A DNA stretch of 64,000 nt, taken from positions 186,001-250,000 of the forward strand of contig NZ_CP025547.1 of the NCBI RefSeq assembly GCF_003614435.1, written 5' to 3'. This stretch comes from Mycobacterium paragordonae. GTDB lineage: Bacteria; Actinomycetota; Actinomycetes; Mycobacteriales; Mycobacteriaceae. How positions within the stretch are numbered: position 1 is the first letter of the stretch; each line of letters starts with the position of its first letter. Of this stretch, positions 17,273 through 25,112 are shown piece after piece. The notes under the pieces are model-generated. The model was not told where the DNA came from, made no database searches, and saw only the letters and a list, made by a program, of their open reading frames with translations. The translations under genes were made by a program, and so were the position numbers.

Positions 17273-17679
17273 CTGTGGCCATCAGCCTTAATCATCCCGG
17301 AGGGCTGGCACACGATGGGGCTGCGGGCGGATTCGTCTGTGCGCGGGCGCATCCATGCTGAGCGGACTCCCGGTTATCCATGAATAGGGGCGCGCCGCCT
17401 GGGCAGGGAGTGTCCGAGCGTTCTGGGGCCAAGACCCGCGATTCCTCGGGCCTGCGCATCACCACCAGGCCGTCCAGGACTACCCCGCCCGAGCGCGGAT
17501 CAGAGGCATCTCGTTGCCACTCAATGATCACCCTTCGACTTTAAGCTGAAGGGCCACAAACAGCGACAACACTTTCACCGTTCAGCGACGGCTGGCCGCC
17601 GCGTCGGCTGGACCCATGGCGATTGCCGAGGTCCACGAGCGGCGGTCGAGTCAGAACGCTAGGCGGCCGCCCTGCCCGA
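17273..17679. other. Intergenic, no supported gene
   Basis: About 400 bp between the AbiJ-like remnant and a Fic fragment. A short minus-strand frame (17292-17531) shows no recognisable domain. It contains one copy of TTATCCATGAATA (17374-17386), a motif repeated at 18456 and, in altered form, at 31006. Confidence 0.5.
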
Positions 17680-17949
17680 TCAGAAATCGTATGCAGGGTC
17701 AGCGTCGAGGATTCTCGCGAACATCGCTGTCAGCCCTGCGAGGTCGGATTCGGCTCGCGCGGCGTGGCATGCGCTGTGCAACTCGGTCAGGTTGGTCTTC
17801 TGCCAGTCGAGGCCAGCGCCGCGTTCTGAGAGGAGGAGGTCGAAGAACTCGCGGGTGGAGCGGCCGTTGCCCTCGCGGAAGGGATGGGCAAAGTTCGCGT
17901 AGTCGTACAGGTAGGCGACGGTGCGGGCGAGCTCAGCCTCGGGGCTTGC
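17680..17949 (-). pseudogene. Truncated second copy of Fic toxin (C-terminal half)
   Basis: About 90 codons that duplicate the C-terminal half of the Fic gene at 18509-19147. Translation gives VAYLYDYANFAHPFREGNG, then RSTREFFDLLLSERGAGLDW and ends AYDF, including the complete catalytic motif HPFREGNGR. The N-terminal half, start codon and antitoxin are missing. Nucleotide identity to the intact copy is high over 17680-17945, so the duplication is fairly recent. Confidence 0.8.
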
Positions 17950-18234
17950 CGGGCTTGGCCGATCGATCGCGTCGGCCGTTGACGTCGCCGAAGGAGGCGC
18001 TAGCGTGTGAACTGCTTCAACTGCGCTGAAATGAAACTCTTACAACGAAGATTAACAAGGCCCGGACGCGCCGACGTCTTGTCAAAGTAGTCAGGGCCCG
18101 CGTCTAGGATATTGTGGATCATCAGCGGAAGCACACGAGATGTCCTGGGCTGGAGCGTGTTTAACCTTAGAATGCGTCACAGTGACGTATCGTCATCCCA
18201 TAGGATGGCCGACCGGTAGCGCAACCGAGATTCC

Positions 18235-18443
18235 TTATCGGTCGACCGGCTGCAGGTATTCGGGTCCGCACGGCACGGCCGCGATCGCGTCGAAGTCCGC
18301 GCCCAAACGCGGCGGTCGTGTGCGGTGAGGGCTTGCGAGTGGCCCGGTCGGCCAGAAACGCACGAAACCACTGCGGCCCGTCGTCGTCGATGCGAGACAG
18401 GTGCAGGACCCGACGAGGACGGCTCGGCGGGGGAATATTTCAT
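18235..18443 (-). pseudogene. Remnant of tyrosine recombinase N-terminus
   Basis: Minus-strand fragments in two frames read LHLSRIDDDGPQWFRAFLAD, RATRKPSPHTT and then, in another frame, FGADFDAIAAV. This resembles the SAM-like core-binding domain of mycobacterial plasmid or island integrases (WFxxFLxDRxxRxxSPHT). Frameshifts prevent a full product, and no catalytic domain follows. A separate integrase C-terminus is found at 47589-47798. Confidence 0.5.
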
Positions 18444-18469
18444 GCATAATAACAGTTATCCATGAATAA
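18439..18469. promoter_or_regulatory. Inverted repeat TTCATGCATAA / TTATCCATGAA
   Basis: Two near-inverse arms separated by six bases lie just before the integrase remnant on the minus strand. One arm is repeated at 17374-17386, and a related pair occurs at 30987-31017. It may be a regulator site or recombinase-linked sequence; function unknown. Confidence 0.35.
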
Positions 18470-18508
18470 GGCGTGCGTGTTGCCCGCCGGTGTAGGCAAC
18501 TCGTCCGA

Positions 18509-19147
18509 TCAGAACTCGTATGCGGGGTCATCGTCGAGGATTGTCGCGAACATCGCCGTTAGCCCTCCGAGGTCGGATTCGGCTCGCGCTATGTGGCATG
18601 CGCTGTGCAACTCGGTGAGGTCTGTCTTCTGCCAGTCGAGTCCGGCGCCCCGTTCGGACAGGAGCAGATCGAAGAACTCGCGGGTGGAGCGGCCATTTCC
18701 CTCGCGGAAGGGATGGGCGAAGTTCACGTAGTCGTACAGGTAGGCGACGGTGGGTGCGAGGTCAGCCTCGGGAACAGCTTTGAGTTGGTTGAACCGGTGG
18801 ATCTCTGCGGCGATATGGGTCATCGGCTGGCTAATGCTGCCTGGCGGACAGAAGGATTCGCCACCTTTCTCGATGCCGACGGTCCGCACATCACCGGCCC
18901 AGACGTACACGTCCTGAAAAAGCTGGCGGTGGATCGCTCGCAGATACGTCAGATCGTAGGTGCGCTCACCCACAAGTTCGGGGGCCTCACGAAGCTCGAT
19001 GACACGTGCCTCAACAAGATCGTTCTCCGCGTCGCGAAGCGCTTCCGATGTTTGGGCGCCGGCCCGGTTCCGCAAAATGCTCGTGCCGGGGATGAAGTAG
19101 CCCTGCCAGTTCTGTTCAAGATCGCCGGTCTCCCAGGGGTGCGGCAC
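18509..19147 (-). CDS. fic: Fic family toxin (adenylyltransferase-type)
   Basis: A 212-residue Fic-domain protein. The catalytic motif HPFREGNGRSTREFF (about residues 143-157) matches HxFx(D/E)GNGRxxR, with the catalytic His. The upstream beta-flap region (VYVWAGDVRTVGIEKGG) is also typical. Such toxins transfer AMP to host targets, often topoisomerase subunits. The companion antitoxin gene lies 11 bp upstream, so the pair resembles class I FicT-FicA/VbhTA modules. The ribosome context was not decisive; ATG at 19147 gives the standard length. Confidence 0.92.
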   Translation of the reverse strand: MPHPWETGDLEQNWQGYFIPGTSILRNRAGAQTSEALRDAENDLVEARVIELREAPELVGERTYDLTYLRAIHRQLFQDVYVWAGDVRTVGIEKGGESFCPPGSISQPMTHIAAEIHRFNQLKAVPEADLAPTVAYLYDYVNFAHPFREGNGRSTREFFDLLLSERGAGLDWQKTDLTELHSACHIARAESDLGGLTAMFATILDDDPAYEF

Positions 19148-19158
19148 TCCAGGCTCGG

Positions 19159-19353
19159 TTACTGCACGTGGTATCGGCGCCGGACGCGATCGCGCAGCTC
19201 GGCGGCGGTGATGGTTCCGCGGGCATAGGCCACCTGGTCGGCGCGCGTTGCGTTGGTGCTGCGGGAACCCTCTAGTTCAGTGCTGCGGCGGATTGCGCGC
19301 ACGGCTTTGACGCGGCGCTTGGCCTTCTGCAGCTCGGTCACCCGGGACACCAC
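19159..19353 (-). CDS. Fic antitoxin (VbhA/FicA-like)
   Basis: A 64-residue basic protein directly upstream of fic. STELEG (residues about 25-30) matches the inhibitory helix motif (S/T)xxxE(G/N) of class I Fic antitoxins, whose Glu blocks the ATP gamma-phosphate site. The C-terminal YARGTITAAELRDRVRRRY also matches the antitoxin family. A start at ATG 19353 is used. Confidence 0.8.
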   Translation of the reverse strand: MVSRVTELQKAKRRVKAVRAIRRSTELEGSRSTNATRADQVAYARGTITAAELRDRVRRRYHVQ

Positions 19354-20078
19354 CCTCGCTTAAGTTCCTCCAGGATAGTCGACGCGGCTGACATTGGGTG
19401 GAAGCGCGAATACGTGGCTGTAGTTTGCCCTCCTCGCCAATCCATCGACGAAGTCGTGCGCGGATGCGCCGAGGTTCTTGCCTGCTTTCCCGGGAGGAAA
19501 CTGCCGACGATTCGACCGAACCGAAGCCGACACTCAAGATTTCCAACGCGTCCGGGACTCGTTGGGCCTGACATAGTCACTATTATCGGCGAAATGAATT
19601 GCAGCACAATGGAATTGATTGTCCGATGTTCTTACTGCTCTGCCAGAGTGCGATATTCGTTACGTCGTCCTGACGACAATATAGCCGGGATTCATGATGC
19701 CATCGGTTCACCGACATTGCCCGGGCAACTCTCCCAAGCTGGCTTGCGCCAGTCAAATTGTCACAGTGACGAAAACCCGACAACGGGGCATGGACAACAG
19801 GTTTCGATATCTACGCCGCGGCGCGGCCGCTGACCACCGCGAGCCCGGGACGGGCGGCTCTTTGGCCGCCCGACCACTCCAACCACCGGCACACCACTGG
19901 ACCCGATCACCGAATCACCCGATCACCAGATCACTTGTGCCTATCCTTGCCATGGGGTCGACGGGTCGTCACGCCAACCGTTTCAGTGGGCGCCACCGAA
20001 CTGGCCAACGCCGCGACCTCAGCGTCTACACGTTTATGAAGTTGCTCAGTCACGATTCGACGACCACCTCTTAGCGAG
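19354..20078. other. Intergenic, no supported gene; hairpin at 19851-19870
   Basis: About 725 bp with no convincing coding frame and locally lower GC (19560-19700). GGGCGGC-TCTTTG-GCCGCCC (19851-19870) can form a seven-pair stem without a T tract, a possible intrinsic terminator. Short repeats of CGATCACC occur at about 19900-19930. Confidence 0.5.
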
Positions 20079-20166
20079 CTATGGAACGCACGCCGCCAGG
20101 GCGTAGACATCGGCGCGGGCGTCGGCGGTCCCGGTATTCAAACGCTCCGAGGTGTACCGGGCCACA
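20079..20166 (-). pseudogene. Serine/threonine protein kinase fragment
   Basis: The minus strand encodes ARYTSERLNTGTADARADVY then ALAACVP and a stop. This matches the activation-loop/APE to helix-F segment of mycobacterial Pkn kinases (YMAPER..TGxADxRADVYALxCVL). Only about 28 codons remain. Confidence 0.6.
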
Positions 20167-20172
20167 CATTCA

Positions 20173-20203
20173 GGTGTGACACTACTGTGCTCGGTGTTAC
20201 ACT
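20173..20203 (+). promoter_or_regulatory. VapB operator pair overlapping -10 of vapBC
   Basis: GGTGTGACACT (20173-20183) and GGTGTTACACT (20193-20203) are two palindromic repeats exactly 20 bp apart. The second contains TACACT (20198-20203), a likely -10 that ends six bases before the ATG, so the mRNA is probably leaderless. Spacing of two helical turns fits a dimer-of-dimers repressor. Confidence 0.6.
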
Positions 20204-20209
20204 TCGGGT

Positions 20210-20479
20210 ATGCCAACCACCAACCGGCGACACGCCATCACCGAAACCGACGATATTGCCGGCGCCCTGGAAATGGCCGCGAAAACATGGCCTGACCTCG
20301 CCGACAAGCCGGGTGCGTTGCTGCGGCGACTTATCCTCTTAGGCCGAAACACCCTGGTGCACGATCGTGTGACGGCCGAAGACGCTCGCGAGCAGTCAAT
20401 CGATGCGACGGCTGGAGCGCTGGCCGGCGTCTTCGGGCCCAATTACCTGCACGAGCTCCGCGAAGACTGGCCCGCGTGA
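20210..20479 (+). CDS. vapB: Antitoxin of VapBC-type module
   Basis: An 89-residue protein preceding a PIN toxin. Its stop overlaps the toxin start (GTGA). It is mostly helical with a KPGALLRRLILLGR segment; the N-terminal THN... region could form a ribbon-helix-helix-like DNA-binding part, but the family was not identified precisely. Twin palindromes over the promoter support autoregulation. Confidence 0.75.
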   Translation: MPTTNRRHAITETDDIAGALEMAAKTWPDLADKPGALLRRLILLGRNTLVHDRVTAEDAREQSIDATAGALAGVFGPNYLHELREDWPA

Positions 20480-20868
20480 TCGTCCTTGACGCGAGCGTGC
20501 TCATCGGGCACTTCGAGCCGGCCGACTCGCATCATGGTGACGCGACGGCACTACTGAAGGCACACCTGACTGATTCGTTCGCTTCCAGCGTCGTCACCCT
20601 TGCCGAGGTTTACGTCGGCGCGTCACGGGCCGGCCAAGCAGATCGCCTCGAGCAGCTATTAGCGCAGTTGGCAATCAGAAGCCTGGAACTACCAGCCGAC
20701 GCCGCACACCGCCTGGGTGAGTTGCGCGCAACGACTGGCCTCAAGCTGCCCGATTGCTGCGTGCTGTACACCGCCGAGCGCCATCACGCCGCAATTGCCA
20801 CTTTTGACGACACACTTGTGAAGCGCGCGAAGAGCATTGGCCTGACCGTTGCGGCCACCGCTGGTTAA
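20476..20868 (+). CDS. vapC: PIN-domain ribonuclease toxin VapC
   Basis: A 130-residue PIN protein. The acidic metal-binding residues are visible: Asp5 in MIVLDASVLI, Glu in TLAEVYVG (about 44), Asp in LKLPDCCVLYTA (about 94) and Asp in IATFDDTL (about 111). It should cleave specific RNA when freed from VapB. The start is GTG at 20476, four bases overlapping vapB. Confidence 0.9.
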   Translation: MIVLDASVLIGHFEPADSHHGDATALLKAHLTDSFASSVVTLAEVYVGASRAGQADRLEQLLAQLAIRSLELPADAAHRLGELRATTGLKLPDCCVLYTAERHHAAIATFDDTLVKRAKSIGLTVAATAG

Positions 20869-21032
20869 GTGCTGCCCTGTTGGCAATCAAGCACGGCCTG
20901 GCCGCTCGCGGCGCGCCAACATTAGTCGTCGCGTCAGGATAAGGCGGATCGTGAAAATCGAGGGGTTCGTTGCCGTCGTGACTTATCGCCGCTGTTTATA
21001 GAGCTTTGCGAAATCTGCCGTACCTGGTTACG

Positions 21033-21302
21033 TCACGGATGCGCGTGATCGCGCAACACAGCCAGTCGGTCGCGGTATTCGGTTTCGTTGATCTCACCGC
21101 GCGCGAACCGAGCGGCGAGCACCTGTTCCGGCGAGGTTGTCGAGCTTAGTTCGGGGGGGATTTGGCGGTTTTGGCGATCTCGCGTGACGTAGGCGATGAG
21201 GGCAACAATGCCGGCGATAATCAGCGCCCAGAACAGAACCATGCCGACGCCCATTCCGGCCCATCCCCACCAGCCCATGTTGTGGTCGTACCAGAACATC
21301 AT
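21033..21302 (-). CDS. Small membrane protein with SHOCT domain
   Basis: An 89-residue protein. ATG at 21302 has GGAGG eight bases upstream; a longer frame to 21416 is not needed. The N-terminus MMFWYDHNMGWWGWAGMG is rich in Trp, Gly and Met, followed by one membrane helix (VLFWALIIAGIVALIAYV) and a C-terminal SHOCT domain, EQVLAARFARGEINETEYRDRLAVL. Proteins of this layout commonly accompany copper genes. It lies 250 bp from a RicR box but points away from it. Confidence 0.85.
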   Translation of the reverse strand: MMFWYDHNMGWWGWAGMGVGMVLFWALIIAGIVALIAYVTRDRQNRQIPPELSSTTSPEQVLAARFARGEINETEYRDRLAVLRDHAHP

Positions 21303-21551
21303 CGTGGTTAGCCTCCAATCGGGGCAGCCCGAAAGCTGCTTACTCCAGTCTCTCTCGCGACGACCTGGGCCGCAGGGGCCGTAGGACACAAGTGTCCAAT
21401 GACCTTCGACCCTCAATCTTGCGGCGGCCGCATGTGGGCCCGCGGTGGTATCAGGCAGGCCGTCCGGTGCGTTAGTTCGAGGCGGAAGCCCACGCTATTG
21501 GGGGCGGAGGCGTGCGTCGGCTAAAGACCCATGAGAAGTGACGTAAGTCCC

Positions 21552-21566
21552 TACCCCCAGGGGGTA
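21552..21566 (+). promoter_or_regulatory. RicR/CsoR operator (TACCC-CCAGG-GGGTA)
   Basis: Perfect 15-bp palindrome of the TACCC-N5-GGGTA type. The last TA begins the -10 TATAAT (21565-21570). It drives the SHOCT-like frame that follows and perhaps csoR. Confidence 0.75.
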
Positions 21567-21632
21567 TAATGGGCCATGCTAGACCAGATGTGCAGCGGCT
21601 TGCGCTGCGGTAGCGGAAAAGGTAAGTACCGT

Positions 21633-21969
21633 CATGGCGGCATACGGATAGATCACGAGCGGCTACTGGCCCGCCGTGCTGATTGGTGTTGTGATGCTGC
21701 TCATCTACGTCGCGACCACGACCGCGGCGATCATGCGAAGATACCAGCCGCGTCGCAAAGAAACACCGCCAGAGCCAATCGCTCGGCTATCCGACCCATT
21801 GCCGTCGGACATGGGTGCGAGTCTCTTGCGGTGTCGGGCCCTGATCGCGGAGGCGCTCATCGTCCGACAGCGGCTGTCTGGGGAGATCGATGCTGAGACG
21901 TACCGGGCCCGCATGAACGACCTCGCGCGGCCGGCCATCCCGGGGCGCCGTCCACAGCGCAAACCCTAA
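21633..21969 (+). pseudogene. Second SHOCT-type membrane protein, in-frame stop near start
   Basis: An ATG at 21633 begins MAAYG and then meets TAG; the same frame continues ITSGYWPAVLIGVVMLLIYV (one membrane helix) and a C-terminal SHOCT-like LLRCRALIAEALIVRQRLSG, EIDAETYRARMNDLARP. Translation might restart at GTG 21676, giving a 97-residue protein that begins inside the helix. Either a nonsense mutation or an alternative start explains it. A RicR operator with TATAAT lies upstream, so this is or was a copper-responsive gene. Confidence 0.55.
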
Positions 21970-22100
21970 TTTAGTCCACGCTCCCGAGGAGTTCATGGTG
22001 TCCAGCGTTGACATTGCCGTCCTGTTAGTGGTCGAGAATAGTGTCATTACGCAGCAATTGGGCTGAGATCGAACCGATGACGAAGATGCTGGGAGGCTAG

Positions 22101-22391
22101 GTGGCAGCCACATACGGGTACGTAGCGCACAAGGACAGCTACGCCAAGCGGCTGCGCCGAATCGAGGGTCAGGTCCGCGGCATCGCGAAGATGATCGACG
22201 AGGACAAGTACTGCATCGACGTCCTGACCCAGATCAGCGCCGTCAGCAGTGCTTTGCGGTCAGTGGCGTTAAACCTGCTCGACGAGCACCTTGACCACTG
22301 CGTGAGCGACGCGATCACCGAGGGCGGCGACGAGGCCCAGGTGAAGCTCGCCGAGGCCTCCGCCGCCATCGCACGACTCGTTCGCTCGTGA
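22101..22391 (+). CDS. csoR: CsoR-family copper-sensing repressor (copy 1)
   Basis: A 96-residue metal-sensitive repressor (DUF156). The Cu(I) ligands of CsoR are in place: Cys in DKYCIDVLTQ, His and Cys in LDEHLDHCV. The N-terminal KRLRRIEGQVRGIAKMI helix is the DNA-binding face. GTG at 22101 follows GGGAGGCTAG. It lies in a dense field of TACCC-N5-GGGTA operators and is a paralogue of the gene at 44446. Confidence 0.92.
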   Translation: MAATYGYVAHKDSYAKRLRRIEGQVRGIAKMIDEDKYCIDVLTQISAVSSALRSVALNLLDEHLDHCVSDAITEGGDEAQVKLAEASAAIARLVRS

Positions 22392-22519
22392 TCGCTACCG
22401 CGTGATTGCGCCATTGCGGTTGGACGAGGGGGGGCGAGCATCTTGGCATCCACAAGCTCGGGTTATGGGCGGGTGACTTAAGTTCCCAGCCAGGAATGCA
22501 GGCAAAACGTTGACGCTAG

Positions 22520-22534
22520 TACCCTACCGGGGTA
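22520..22534 (+). promoter_or_regulatory. RicR operator and promoter of metallothionein-like gene
   Basis: TACCC-TACCG-GGGTA fits between TTGACG (-35, 22510-22515) and TATCGT (-10, 22533-22538) with 17-bp spacing, so a bound repressor would occlude polymerase. The coding start follows only five bases after the -10, suggesting a leaderless or very short-leader mRNA. Confidence 0.75.
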
Positions 22535-22542
22535 TCGTCCCA

Positions 22543-22662
22543 GTGATAAATATAGCTGAACCTTGCCACTGTAAATCCACCGGCTGCACGTGTGGCGACT
22601 CCACTTGCACCCATGCCGCTGGCTGCAAGTGCGGTCACCCCGATTGCACGTGCAACGACTGA
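22543..22662 (+). CDS. Metallothionein-like Cys-rich peptide, 39 aa
   Basis: A short frame (GTG start at 22543, TGA at 22660-22662) encoding 39 residues with nine Cys and three His. The Cys fall in CxC pairs: CHC at 8-10, CTC at 15-17, CKC at 28-30, CTC at 35-37, plus Cys22. Two similar halves, CTCGDSTC and CKCGHPDC-TC, indicate an internal repeat. This is the pattern of Cu(I)/Zn-thiolate clusters. M. tuberculosis MymT is a 53-residue copper metallothionein also controlled by RicR, but the sequence here is not alignable to it by eye beyond Cys spacing. A RicR operator sits nine bases upstream. The unusual start is the main uncertainty. Confidence 0.8.
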   Translation: MINIAEPCHCKSTGCTCGDSTCTHAAGCKCGHPDCTCND

Positions 22663-22871
22663 TCACCTGTAGCCAAGACTATTTTGCCGGCCGTCATCGA
22701 CAACGGCTCCGACGCCCCCGGGCACACCGCGACCCTAGCCAAATAGCCCAGGAAGCCAACGACTTTCGCCGTCCGCCTGGCTCTGTCTGGTGCTGGCCTA
22801 ACTGGCGGATGCACGGCCTGCAGGCGACGGTAGCAGGCCCGAGTCCGTGGAGAAGCAGATGGTCTTGGTGC

Positions 22872-23157
22872 TGACCTCGGCCTACTTGTGGCGCGCAGCC
22901 ACCGTCACGGAATGGACAACTGGAAGGCTGCCGTCTTGACTGCGACTGTCATGCTGTTCATCGGCGGTGCTGCCGCTGGCGTGATACTTGGCGGCCGCAT
23001 CGGCGACCATGCGCTGATTCCGGCGGCCGTCGCGTGCGTAGCTCTCGCGGTCGCCAACGTGTTGCATGACCGCAGGCGTCGCGCATCCGATGCCGGGAAC
23101 GAGTCGGTGGCCATACTGACACCCCTCACACCCTTAGCCGACTTCAAACCTTACTGA
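22872..23157 (+). pseudogene. C-terminal remnant of DUF1275 (YoaK) membrane protein
   Basis: The frame begins without a start at ADLGLLVARSHRHGMDNWKA and continues MLFIGGAAAGVILGGRIGDH, ALIPAAVACVALAVANVL. It is closely similar to the last third of the intact DUF1275 protein at 60750-61478. About 95 codons survive, so the gene is a 5'-truncated duplicate. Confidence 0.8.
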
Positions 23158-23160
23158 TTG

Positions 23161-23175
23161 TGACAATCGTTTTCA
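23161..23175. promoter_or_regulatory. Zur-like palindrome TGACAATCGTTTTCA
   Basis: A near-palindrome with TGA-AA and TT-TCA arms similar to mycobacterial zinc-uptake-regulator boxes (about TGAAAATGATTTTCA; 12 of 15 match from memory). No obvious target gene is adjacent, so the call is weak. Confidence 0.25.
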
Positions 23176-23221
23176 ATACGGCGACACGTAGGGGACGTTC
23201 GGATTCACTGCCCGGAGCCGA

Positions 23222-23236
23222 TACCCGGCGGGGGTA
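23222..23236. promoter_or_regulatory. RicR operator (TACCC-GGCGG-GGGTA)
   Basis: Exact TACCC-N5-GGGTA. The flanking CCCTACC context matches other boxes when read on the minus strand, so the promoter may point left; on the plus strand it is 112 bp before the hypothetical gene at 23348. Confidence 0.6.
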
Positions 23237-23347
23237 GGGACCTAAGCCACTTCAACGCGGGGCAGAAGGTCTCTATTCCTGGCATTGGCCGGCAACGACA
23301 GTGGAAGGTTGCCACGTAACACGTATGGTCTGAATCGGGTAGGTGCT

Positions 23348-24010
23348 ATGGACTTGCACCCGCGTACACACCTTCGTTCGGCAGCATGGGTGCCAGACGA
23401 TGAGTTCTTTCGCCCCTGGGAAGATGCGGCACAACTCGCGGCCGAGTGGATTTGGAGCCGTTGCGCGGTCGAAAGGGTGGCGCCAATTCTTGTGACGAAT
23501 ACTGACCGCCGTGGTGGATGGGGGATGCGAGTGCTCGACGAGATCGTCCGCGCCGGTGGCCATGCGACACCTCAAACCGAATGCCGGTTCAAAAATGCGC
23601 CGGTGTTCGCATACCTTCCGCACCCACGATCGTTACGGTTCGCCATGGAACTTGCTCGGGGATACTCGTTGGTGGCGGTGGAAGGGTCGGTATTCCCGCT
23701 GAGTGGGTGGGCGGCCGGTGCCGACGCGATCAGCCTGCCGACCAAAAGCGTTTCGTCACACAGTATTCCCGATCAGGTGCGCCGAGATCTCGATACGGTC
23801 ATATTGTACGGTGGGCACAACGATTGGGCAGGAACCGACGAAAAGCGCTACGCGCGAAGCAGCCTCATTGCGCATGTGCGTGCTGGAATGTTGGATCCAT
23901 GCCAGGCTGCCAGTTATGCGATCTCCCAGGGTGTATCCGCTCTTGGGGCCAAGCGGCTTCGTGAGCTTCTACGCAGCGAGAATCAACCTCGGTTCTCGCG
24001 GGCCGAGTGA
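23348..24010 (+). CDS. Hypothetical protein, 220 aa
   Basis: A soluble protein of 220 residues from ATG 23348 (preceded by GGTAGGTGCT); the frame could extend to 23285. No signal peptide or membrane helix. Notable segments are WEDAAQLAAEWIWSRC, ILVTNTDRRGGWGMRVLDEI, FAYLPHPRSLRFAMELARGY and SVFPLSGWAAGADAI. I do not recognise the family. A RicR operator lies 112 bp upstream, though perhaps facing away. The codon usage looks normal for the host. Confidence 0.65.
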   Translation: MDLHPRTHLRSAAWVPDDEFFRPWEDAAQLAAEWIWSRCAVERVAPILVTNTDRRGGWGMRVLDEIVRAGGHATPQTECRFKNAPVFAYLPHPRSLRFAMELARGYSLVAVEGSVFPLSGWAAGADAISLPTKSVSSHSIPDQVRRDLDTVILYGGHNDWAGTDEKRYARSSLIAHVRAGMLDPCQAASYAISQGVSALGAKRLRELLRSENQPRFSRAE

Positions 24011-24309
24011 GATCTAGGGTCCAAGTGAGCACAAGGTGCGATGAGGTTGACCGCGTCGCGCGCGATTCGACCATATCCAAGCACCCCCAGGTTGGGGATT
24101 GTTGAGCGAACGAACAAACAACAATCTTCCCCTTCCCACGTTTCAAAGATTAGTCCTTTGAACCATCCCGTAGTTTGGTGTGCTCTGCGTTCGGTAGTGC
24201 CGCCCATGCTCGGTTCCAGCCACGGGTAGGGGGCCAGCCGGCCCGGTCTGGCCATCGGCACTGGCCTGGCTGTGATGCTGCCGACGTCGATAGCGGAGAC
24301 GGCCGGCAG
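24011..24309. other. Intergenic, no supported gene
   Basis: About 300 bp between the 220-residue protein and a P-type ATPase trace. Short frames on both strands have no recognisable content. Confidence 0.4.
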
Positions 24310-24418
24310 GCGTGGTTGCCCGCCAGCACGCAGCGGCCGTTCACCGAGGCGGCAACGCCTGCGTCGGTGACCGAATCGAGGTCGGTGGCCTCGGGCGTGG
24401 CGATGCTGCAGTCGTCGG
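24310..24418 (-). pseudogene. Fragment of heavy-metal P1B-type ATPase (N domain)
   Basis: The minus strand reads TPEATDLDSVTDAGVAASVN and GRCVLAGNHAC. This follows the pattern of the nucleotide-binding domain of metal-pumping P-type ATPases (GxGVxAxVxGxxVxxGN). No phosphorylation DKTGT or other motif is found nearby, so only a small trace of a possible copper exporter remains. Confidence 0.45.
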
Positions 24419-24509
24419 GCCCTACACGATCGCCTCGCCCTCGGGTCTCGACGGATCGCCAGGCGCTCGCCTGATGGTTTACCGCTCGATAGCACCGGGT
24501 AGTCTCGTA

Positions 24510-24523
24510 TACCCCCTGGGGTA
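24510..24523 (+). promoter_or_regulatory. RicR-like operator with 4-bp spacer
   Basis: TACCC-CCTG-GGGTA, one base shorter than the consensus spacer, followed by TAATAT (24522-24527) as -10. The downstream gene has decayed. Confidence 0.6.
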
Positions 24524-24558
24524 ATATGTTTTTAGGCGAGGACGAGGGAAGGAGGCTA

Positions 24559-24842
24559 ATGATTGACGACGAGGTCCGCATCGCAGCGCTGCAGCCGCTG
24601 GCAGCGGACCCATGGACCATGCGCGCGGCCTGATCGCCATGATTGAACGGGCCGCGAGTGCACGAACGTCGCGACCCAGCTGGCCGCGATATCCGCGCCC
24701 TTGAGCGCGCCGGGTTCACGGTCGTGCGTCCTGCCTGCGGTTCCCCCGGCGCCGCCCCGACCACTAACCGAGGCCGGGTTGGATTACCTATTCCTCGCCT
24801 TGGCTTCAGGCGTCGTGGCCACCGGCGACGGCGGCCGGTGAA
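24559..24842 (+). pseudogene. Frameshifted small gene behind RicR box
   Basis: AAGGAGGCTA precedes ATG 24559, which starts MIDDEVRIAALQPLAADPWT and stops after 24 codons. Other frames continue a coherent product: MIERAAS, ALERAGFTVVRPACG, then LTEAGLDYLFLALASGVVAT and a stop at about 24842. At least two frameshifts therefore separate parts of a roughly 90-residue protein. Family unknown. Promoter and ribosome site remain intact. Confidence 0.5.
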
Positions 24843-25112
24843 TCAGTGCGACAATTCAGGACCGGTCAGCAATGCCAGTGGCCCTCAGCAGAACGCGGAC
24901 TATTTGACCCCGTCGCCTGCGCTGCGCTGCCGGCGCATTGCGCTGGGGACGTGAATCAGCAGATCGACCTGCCGTGCTGGACATCGATGTTGCCAAGCAC
25001 CGATGCGAAAACCGTTGACGCGCGAACCGAACAGCTCACGCTGGCCAACAACGCCAGAGACGGCAACCTGATCGCAATCCGCGGGTTCATCTCGGGGGGA
25101 CAAATCGAACTA
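24843..25112. other. Intergenic up to IS left end
   Basis: About 270 bp without a supported gene; a plus-strand frame ending LATST runs into the IS terminal repeat, so it is not a natural gene end. Confidence 0.4.

Noticed and set aside
19851..19870. Hairpin as a firm intrinsic terminator
   Set aside because: It has a strong stem but no T tract and no clear upstream gene, so only mentioned in the intergenic entry.
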